This document shows, piece after piece, positions 1 to 7,166 of a stretch of DNA of 12,138 nucleotides; the first letter of the stretch is position 1; each line of letters opens with the position of its first letter. Under the pieces are notes generated by a model. The model was not told the origin of the DNA. It searched no databases and was given only the letters and a program-made list of their open reading frames with translations. The stretch comes from Dissophora ornata. Its lineage: Eukaryota > Mortierellomycota > Mortierellomycetes > Mortierellales > Mortierellaceae. Where the stretch lies: the NCBI GenBank assembly GCA_025201705.1, contig MU617486.1:1-12138 (forward strand), written 5' to 3'. A program made the position numbers and the translations under genes.

Positions 1-663
1 GCTACCGCCGCCGATGCATGAGGTACCACATTCCTCTTGACTTGGTACAATGCAACCTTGGCGTTTCGTGAGACTCAAGGAGTCGAGTTGGCGTTTGTCG
101 CAAAAGCCAGAGGACCAGTCGGAACAGCTACCGCCACCACCACCACATTCACTTTGACAAGGACCCCAGCGCTTCATGATGTGACGCTTGTCGAAAGAGT
201 CGGGGGAACCACTCGATCCACATCCATCTCGGCGTTTGCTGAACGTTCCAGAGCTAACGCTAGGAGCTGCTCCGCTTCCGATTCCAGAACCATAGGTCTG
301 AAAGTTACTCACAACCGGATCAAAAAGCTGGATGGCGGGTTGGAAAACCAAGTTTGGAAAGACACCTGTAGTGGGGACGACGTCCGTCTCGCTTCCGACT
401 TGAACGTCCTGCTGAGGGACGACTTGGGATCCAGCAGTTGGGATAGAGGAAGATGTTGTTGGTCCTAATGATGCGCCGGCAGGACTTGCACCGATGCCTG
501 TGGGGCCAGCACCGGCGAGATTAGAGGCAGGAGGACCTGCAGCGCCTGACATAGAGGCAATATCTTGAGCTGAGAGCAAGTGCTGCGGTGCTGCATTAGT
601 AATGGTGGCAGATAGGAAGAGACTTGCAGCCGCGAGTAGGGGATAGAAGAGTACACGGGTCAT
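1..663 (-). CDS. Secreted cysteine-rich precursor with Kex2 (Lys-Arg) sites, C-terminus cut off by window edge
   Basis: On the minus strand an ATG at 663-661 opens a frame that stays open for 221 codons to the window edge, so the C-terminus is missing. Residues 1-24 look like a signal peptide: an Arg, then a hydrophobic core (LFYPLLAAASLFLSATI), then small residues TNAA. Residues 25-142 are a Gly/Ala/Ser/Thr/Pro/Val-rich pro-region without cysteine. From residue 143 dibasic sites recur: K143-R144-R145, K159-R160, K164-R165, K190-R191 and K200-R201. Between them lie a short one-Cys peptide (146-158), a 24-residue peptide 166-189 with four Cys (C169, C173, C180, C188), a linker QLDSLSLT, and the start of a second similar unit from Q202 (C204, C212, C216). 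Kex2-type proteases of the Golgi cleave after KR, so several secreted peptides are the expected products. This is inference. I do not recognise the family. A TATA box lies about 60 bp upstream. No intron is evident in the visible part. It could instead be a cell-wall protein with incidental dibasic sites. Confidence 0.72.
   Translation of the reverse strand, partial: MTRVLFYPLLAAASLFLSATITNAAPQHLLSAQDIASMSGAAGPPASNLAGAGPTGIGASPAGASLGPTTSSSIPTAGSQVVPQQDVQVGSETDVVPTTGVFPNLVFQPAIQLFDPVVSNFQTYGSGIGSGAAPSVSSGTFSKRRDGCGSSGSPDSFDKRHIMKRWGPCQSECGGGGGSCSDWSSGFCDKRQLDSLSLTKRQGCIVPSQEECGTSCIGGGS
4..180 (-). repeat. Degenerate tandem repeat of the Kex2-bounded cysteine-rich unit
   Basis: Within the secreted precursor, the 9-mer gctaccgcc at 1-9 recurs exactly at 127-135, and accacattc followed by a ttgac core recurs near 25-40 and 143-158. 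In protein terms the unit beginning W166-G-P-C and the unit beginning Q202-G-C align, sharing S-x-E-C-G and a Gly-run plus Ser. Both follow a Lys-Arg. Spacing is 36 residues between unit starts and 42 residues between the Gly-Ser blocks, so the second unit carries a few extra residues. A shorter version (residues 146-165, ending FDKR then HIMKR) precedes them. The array continues past the window, so its copy number is unknown. Confidence 0.55.
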
Positions 664-1068
664 GTCTTTGGTCTCTATTGTGGCGTTGCTTCCATAATTA
701 AGAGTATAAGGTGATCCACGGTTTTTATAGAACTCAACGAAGCTTGAGTCGTGCAATGTTTTTCAACAACAAAAGATTAATTGCAGATTGATGAACGTCG
801 CTAAGCAAAGAGGACATTCAATCTATCAGGCTATAACGAGCGCTACAGTCAGGATAGATTAAATATACGCACAGATCGGGAGTGGGATTTATCAGAGCAC
901 AGCCTCCACACCCACGCGCTTCTCTGGAACGATTTTTTTTCCAAAGTGACTGCTGCTCTGTTTTCTTGTCTTTGCGGGAGAGCTTCCGCCTTCCCAACCA
1001 TCACTGCTTTTCGAGTTGAATTTGTCCCCACCCATCTTTTGAAGCCGCACATTCTCTGGGCTTGATTA
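664..1068. promoter_or_regulatory. Divergent intergenic region (shared promoter space)
   Basis: About 405 bp separate the minus-strand secreted precursor from the plus-strand PLP-binding protein, so the two genes are divergently arranged. The left part is AT-rich and holds the TATA box at 723-729. The right part has an 8-T run near 931-938 and no convincing coding sequence. The 93-codon minus-strand frame at 849-1130 crosses the start of the PLP gene and shows no recognisable protein features. Confidence 0.5.
723..729 (-). promoter_or_regulatory. TATA box of the secreted precursor gene
   Basis: The minus strand reads TATAAAA here, about 60 bp upstream of the ATG at 663. That is a reasonable distance for a fungal TATA element with a short 5' UTR. 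No comparable TATA box is evident before the other genes, so this gene may be the more strongly inducible one. That last step is inference. Confidence 0.5.
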
Positions 1069-1167
1069 ATGTCAATTCGTGTCCATCGACTCTGCACAGT
1101 GGCATTACATTCCACGAGCGAACTTATCAACCCTATTCGATTCAGCTCTCAAACGACATCGCCAAAA
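1069..1167 (+). other. Possible in-frame N-terminal extension of the PLP protein (candidate mitochondrial presequence)
   Basis: The ATG at 1069 is in frame with 1168 with no stop between them, and adds 33 residues starting MSIRVHRLC. The stretch has three Arg, two His, one Lys, many Ser/Thr and a single acidic residue, and contains IRFSS near its end. That composition resembles a mitochondrial targeting peptide. The 1069 start has T at -3, a weak context, while 1168 has A at -3. Leaky scanning could therefore make a mitochondrial and a cytosolic form. It may equally be 5' UTR if transcription starts later. Confidence 0.4.
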
Positions 1168-2652
<1,485 letters not shown>

Positions 2653-2685
2653 ACAAATAATACAATAATAGATGATGCATCTAAT

Positions 2686-2691
2686 AATAAA
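2686..2691 (+). terminator. Candidate polyadenylation signal of the PLP gene
   Basis: An exact AATAAA lies 34 bp after the stop codon at 2650-2652, in an AT-rich stretch. It would give a very short 3' UTR. No other AATAAA is as close. Confidence 0.45.
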
Positions 2692-2754
2692 GATAGACAA
2701 AGGTCAGACACGAAAAGCGGTGCACAACAGTCGCGTGAGAGAGAAAGATAGACA

Positions 2755-2781
2755 CAGGCGGAAGGATCTTAACTCCGCCTG
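2755..2781. other. Perfect 8-bp hairpin downstream of the PLP gene
   Basis: CAGGCGGA at 2755-2762 and its reverse complement TCCGCCTG at 2774-2781 flank an 11-nt loop. The element lies about 100 bp past the PLP gene stop and is more GC-rich than its surroundings. It could be a 3'-end structure or a palindromic protein-binding site. Nothing decides between these. Confidence 0.35.
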
Positions 2782-3030
2782 GGGCTCTTTCTTCGCTGTA
2801 CAATACATTCTGCTGATTGTGTCAGCAAGTCATTAATTAATGTTCCCCTTGCTCATCATTTTTTTTGCCACGGGAGTGGCGTAAAATTGAACGCTTTTGC
2901 CACAGCACGTTTGGCTGGTTGGCGATTGGGTCTGCGATAATGTGTGATGGAATGTGGTTCCAGTCGAAGCGACACAAAAGAGCAGTGCACTAGAATATCG
3001 GGATGGAGTTGCGGGAGGACTGGAGCTGTG

Positions 3031-3075
3031 AGCGGAGCGGAGCGGACTGGACTGGACTGGACTGGACTGGACCGG
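3031..3075. repeat. Compound pentanucleotide microsatellite
   Basis: Nine consecutive 5-bp units: three AGCGG, five ACTGG and one ACCGG, all in the same register. The change from AGCGG to ACTGG inside one array suggests point mutations spread by replication slippage. Confidence 0.9.
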
Positions 3076-3138
3076 AGTGAAGAGGATTGCATAAAAAAAG
3101 AAAAAAAAGGCATGTTCCGATCTGATCAATTGTCGGTA

Positions 3139-3201
3139 ACACACACATCACATTCTTGTGTGTGTTTGTATGTATTAATATGTTGTGTATAAACAAACAC
3201 A
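3139..3201. repeat. Overlapping inverted repeats of AC/GT composition
   Basis: ACACACACA at 3139-3147 is matched by TGTGTGTGT at 3157-3165 across a 9-nt loop. The overlapping TGTGTTTGT at 3161-3169 is matched by ACAAACACA at 3193-3201. The two foldings compete for the same central segment. The low-complexity sequence makes chance likely. Confidence 0.4.
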
Positions 3202-3617
3202 AACACGCAAATGATCGTTCTCTTGCTTCAACGTCAGATCAGACAAGCTATTTCTGTCGTGGCACCCGTGCTGCAGCACAAAACAATTAACCTCCTCCCC
3301 CTTTTTTTCTGGGTTGTCGGAATGCGTTGATCGTTGGTCGTCTCTGAAATGCGCCATGTGAGATAGTATAGAAGCACTCTACGCTGCACTCGGATGCTGC
3401 ACAGCGCCATGTCGCCGGCATCAGCATGCAAGGCAGATCCGATTCCGGATGAATTTCAATTTTCAAGTAGTTTTTGGTTTTGGATGATTTTTGCTGGGGA
3501 AGGACAATGAAGCTGCCATTGGAGCAGCTGGGCCCACAAGGGGAGCAAGGGGGCGCGTTGGCGGGTGGAAGAGCCGGATAATGTGCGTCGGCGAGGCTGT
3601 TTGGAGAGAGTCAGCTC

Positions 3618-3646
<29 letters not shown>
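3618..3646. repeat. GA dinucleotide run
   Basis: An uninterrupted GA run of 29 nt lies about 310 bp upstream of the Skt5-like start codon. GA/CT runs are common in fungal promoters. It could bind GAGA-type factors or simply be a slippage product. Confidence 0.85.
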
Positions 3647-3651
<5 letters not shown>

Positions 3652-3756
3652 GCCGTGCAGCGAAGCAACATTCCGTCTGCCCCACTCGTCTGCTTCTGAA
3701 CGAGCCGGCGACTGTCTATGTTGCGCGCTTCTTTCCGCTCTCCTTTGCTCTTCACC

Positions 3757-3800
3757 TCTCTCCCTCCCTCCCTCCCTCCCTTCCTCTCGCTCGCTCCCTC
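3757..3800. promoter_or_regulatory. CCCT-repeat pyrimidine tract before the Skt5-like gene
   Basis: Several CCCT units sit inside a longer pyrimidine-rich stretch about 160-200 bp upstream of the ATG at 3960. Such tracts often mark core promoters or transcription start regions in fungi. Comparable tracts precede the protease gene (about 6955-6990) and end the window (12010-12050). Confidence 0.45.
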
Positions 3801-3959
3801 TCCACTCCCCATTCATTCATTTGTTCATTCATTCGGCCAGCCAGTCATCCTCCCCGCTCCCGCTCACGACCCCCTCCTCATTGTTTACCCTCCACACCGC
3901 ACGGTTGCTCTCTGTGTACACCCCGCAGCCTGCCATTCCCCCCTCATCGTAATCAGTCC

Positions 3960-6054
3960 ATGGCTGCCAGTGTCTCTCCTGTGATCCAAAATGGATCCGT
4001 GCATCCACAGGACCAACCGATCTCTCCAGAACAGCCCCACCAGCAGCAACCACACGATGACTCGTCCCCATCACCCCCACTGAAGGGTCTTCCACAGCTG
4101 CCACCCCAGCAGCAGCCGGAGCAGCCATTCCAACCGCAGGAAATGCAGCAGCTGCAGCAGCAGGAGGAAGGCCCTGTCGATCCCGAAATGCAGATGCAGA
4201 TGCAGCAGCAATACGAATACGAGCAGCAAATGTACATGCAGCAGCAACAGCAGCAGTACGAACAAGAGATGATGTTCCAGCAACAAATGAACTCTGGTCC
4301 GATCGACTGGCAGCAGCAAGAGCAGCAACTCGATCCCTCCTCCATGGCTCAAGACCAATCTGTCCTGTCACATTCCCATCTCAAGCCAGGCCACAAAGCA
4401 ACCCTCCTATCCTACACACAGACACTGGAGCTCTATCGCCAGAATGCCAAAAAGACCAACGATCCAGAGCTGCAGTTCGAGTTTGCTGCCTTCATGATCG
4501 ATGCTGGCAAACCCCTGGAGGACCCTCAGACGCGCGCCGAGCTCTTTGACGAGGCCATGAAGCTCCTGCGCAAGCTCGCAACGAACGGACACGCGGAATC
4601 ACAACACTACCTTGCAGAGTGCTACGCCTCTGGTTTTGCCAAGGGCAAACCCGACTTTGACAAGGCTTTCCCGCTATGGGTCCAGGCCTCAAAACACGGA
4701 CACCCCGACGCTGCATACCGAACGGGACGGTGCTACGACGAGGGTCTTGGAACCCGCAAGGACAATGCTAGAGCCGTTCAGTTTTACAGGTGCGTTGTAT
4801 CTCCGATTCTCCCAGTTTCAAGGAGCAGAAAACTAGGCGTCCTTGCAATGCATGCAGTGTTTATATATAACCTGCACACACATGTCGATAAGAGGATCCA
4901 TCAGGGTGAAAGGACAACCCCCGCACATATGCAAGCGAGATCTGGCAGGAAATCGTAGGAGACAGGATGCATCAGAATGATAGTCCACCGATCTGCAGGG
5001 ACGTGCCCAATACATGGACCGAGAGTGTACCATGTGCAGGCCAGCTATTTTTTGCGATCCAAAGGGGAGGGATGCATCCTTTATTATTGCTCTCTGGACA
5101 ACGGGATGGAGAGCATGGACACAGAGCGTGCATTCATCCATCCTCGCTCATTGGCAAAGCAGCGATGCACGAGCTGTTATTAGCTGGAACAACTCGCTCA
5201 ATCCACATGGACATTGGACGTTTCAAACTCATTTCCACGGTGCTCACTATCTTTCATCGCATCTATCTTTCGCGCCATCCCAGGAAAGGCAACGAGATAT
5301 CGCTCTCACAAAGCAATAATTAATCCGTGCTCTACGCATCCTTTGTTTGTACTCTTGTAATCGGGCGACTATTTACGCAAATAGGAAAGCTGCTTCAGCC
5401 AACCATCCAGGAGCAATGTGGCGCCTTGGAGTCGTCACCCTGTACGGTGAGCTCGGAGTGACAGCTTCCCCGCGTGATGGAGTCAAGTGGCTCAAGCGAT
5501 CGTCCCAGGCAGCCACTCCCGAGTTCCCGTTTGCGCTGTATGAGCTGGCTCAGCTGCACGAGCGCGGCATTGAAAACATTGTCTTTGTCGACCCCGAGTA
5601 CTCCATCTCGCTATACTCTCAGGCCGCTGAATTAGGACATGCCGCGTCCGCGTTTAGATTGGGAGAGTGCTGGGAATATGGCAAACTGGGATGCAATCAG
5701 GATCCACGACTGTCGATTCACTACTACACCTTGGCTGCGCAGCAGGAGCACCCAGAAGCGTGCTTCGCTTTGGCAGCGTGGTACCTGGTCGGATCGCAAG
5801 GCGTTTTGCCTCAGTCAGATGCAGAGGCGTATATCTGGGCAAAGAGGGCTGCGGACAAGGACTTGGCTAAGGCACTTTACGCAATGGGATACTTCACCGA
5901 GGTTGGCATTGGCCCACGCAAGGACCTGGATGAAGCTATTGAGTGGTACAAAAAGGCGGCAGTTGCTGGAGACAAGCGCGCCACAGAGCGTCTGGAGGGC
6001 GTACCGGTCGATACGAAGAAGAAGGGAAAAGACGAGAAGTGTATTGTCATGTAG
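3960..6054 (+). CDS. SKT5: Chs4/Skt5-type chitin synthase activator with Sel1 repeats and CaaX box
   Basis: Yeast Skt5/Chs4 binds and activates chitin synthase Chs3 and anchors it at the bud neck; this protein probably plays the same role in hyphal wall chitin synthesis. Exons are 3960-4789 and 5385-6054, joined in phase within codon R277, giving 499 residues. Residues about 20-130 are Gln/Pro/Met-rich low complexity. From about 141 come a degenerate repeat and then seven Sel1-type repeats, for example AESQHYLAECYASG, PDAAYRTGRCYDEGLGTRKD, PGAMWRLGVV, ASAFRLGECWEYG and AKALYAMGYFTEVGIGPRKD. The protein ends in a lysine-rich stretch and C496-I-V-M, a CaaX box whose final Met favours farnesylation; yeast Skt5 is also prenylated at its C-terminus. 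The intron is unusually long (595 nt). The frame is open upstream to 3648, but that part translates pyrimidine repeats, so I chose 3960. Retaining the intron would stop translation at 4958 and lose most Sel1 repeats and the CaaX box. Confidence 0.95.
4790..5384 (+). other. Long (595 nt) intron of the Skt5-like gene
   Basis: The donor is gtgcgt and the acceptor is aaatag. The flanking protein (AVQFYR then KAASANHPGAMWRLG) is continuous with the Sel1 repeat pattern, so no exon is missing inside. It is several times longer than most introns in this window. Frames of 68-118 codons inside it overlap one another in different registers and have no recognisable features. I found no tRNA and no clear box C/D or H/ACA snoRNA by eye. 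Confidence 0.85.
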
Positions 6055-7166
6055 TTTACCCCGCACATACACACGCATAGACACATGCATACTTCTGATG
6101 CTAATGCTGTTGTTGTTGTTGTCGCTATCGTATCTTTCGTTGTTGTTTTTGTTACTTCCATTGTTATTTTTGTTTGCCTTTTTACATAATAAACGCTGTT
6201 CCGTGAGAATGTCATTGAGCAAGAGAAAAGATAGTTAAATTAATATTCATTTGAACATCACAGATTGTCGCTTCCGACAACTACTCGAACGCCACAACAT
6301 TCCAAGTGATATCTGCACAGAAATATATTGTCTGTGAAGAATACAGTGACAATGAAACGTGGAGACGGGAGAGTGCAGGGAATAAAACAACTCTAGAGAG
6401 GAACAGCTCTCACCAGCATCAGTTGCGACAGCCACACAACCAAAGCCTGTGTTTAACCGCACGACAACAACACCACTGCCGATCAGCCGTTTTTTTTTGC
6501 CAGTCAAGCCCTCCATACCACTGGCAGGCGACGGGGAGCAAACGAGACTGGTGGAGATGACAGATTGCAAGAAACGAGCGACTGTGCAATTACATAAAGT
6601 TTGGGTATGCCATCCCGCTGTAATTGGCTGCATCAGTGGCAGCCGTAGTACCTGTTTCTTGGCTGTTGCAAGACGAGAAAGAAGAAACGACATCGTGGGG
6701 AAGGAAGAATGGAGAGCTTCCCTGGCCATACCATCCTCCATCCCCATCCTTCATCCTCCTGTGCTGGCCCGGCTCACACATTCACTCCATACAACCACAC
6801 GCTGCACATCACCAGCCCTCAGCTACGCTGCGGACCGACTCCACACTGTACTCAAAACAGAAGCACAAAGAGCCGACACCTCGCCTCGTACATTCATTCG
6901 TTCCAGAATTCGCTCTTTTTTTTTTTTGGGTCTGTGGTCGCTTCAAACGCAGCGCATCTCTCCTCCTTCTCTTCTCTTCCCTTTTGCCATTTCCGTTCCT
7001 GTCTGCATCCCGCCCTTCCGGTTCTAATACTCTCCTTGCGACTGCTGCCCTCCAAACCTTGACTGCAGCACCCCTTTGACCCTCACCAGGCAACAACCAT
7101 TTTGGCGCACCACCGTTTACTTTTAGTCGAAAAGCGACCGTTGGTCAGTGGCCATTCCATACAGCA
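6055..7166. other. Intergenic region between Skt5-like and ubiquitin protease genes; no gene supported
   Basis: The first 140 bp are the 3' UTR of the Skt5-like gene. Long frames exist (minus 6247-6747, 166 codons; plus 6449-7027, 192 codons) but overlap each other and carry no signal peptide, domain or repeat that I recognise. A T run at 6916-6926 and pyrimidine-rich sequence at about 6955-6990 suggest the promoter of the downstream protease gene. Confidence 0.5.
6188..6193 (+). terminator. Candidate polyadenylation signal of the Skt5-like gene
   Basis: An exact AATAAA lies about 135 bp past the stop codon at 6054, following a T-rich (TTG)n-like stretch at 6108-6175 that would suit a fungal 3' UTR. 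Confidence 0.55.

Larger units (their letters stand above)
2653..3959. other. Intergenic region with simple repeats; no gene seen
   Basis: Between the PLP gene and the Skt5-like gene lie about 1.3 kb with no supported gene. The minus-strand frames at 2833-3202 are translations of the pentanucleotide repeat and poly-pyrimidine runs. The frames at 3456-3816 and 3491-3952 are translations of GA and CCCT repeats. The right part (from about 3480) is probably the promoter and 5' UTR of the Skt5-like gene. Confidence 0.6.

Noticed and set aside
37..468. Plus-strand frame of 143 codons
   Set aside because: It is the antisense shadow of the secreted precursor, whose frame has a signal peptide, ordered dibasic sites and cysteine pattern. 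The plus frame shows only Thr/Arg-rich filler.
465..656. Minus-strand 63-codon frame overlapping the precursor
   Set aside because: It is another register of the same DNA. The longer open frame starting at 663 has the coherent leader and runs to the window edge.
3648..3959. In-frame 104-codon upstream extension of the Skt5-like gene
   Set aside because: It translates CCCT and CT repeats into Ser/Pro/Leu low complexity and has no family counterpart that I recognise. The ATG at 3960 begins the protein-like sequence.
3829..4371. Minus-strand frames of 95-180 codons opposite the Gln-rich part of the Skt5-like gene, some with Leu or Cys runs
   Set aside because: CAG/CAA codons read backwards give Leu, Ala or Cys runs. 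The Leu-rich one looks like a membrane segment only because of this.
6247..6747. Minus-strand frame of 166 codons in the intergenic region
   Set aside because: No domain, repeat, leader or splice-supported continuation is visible, and an overlapping plus-strand frame is equally long. Chance opening is the simpler reading, though a search would settle it.
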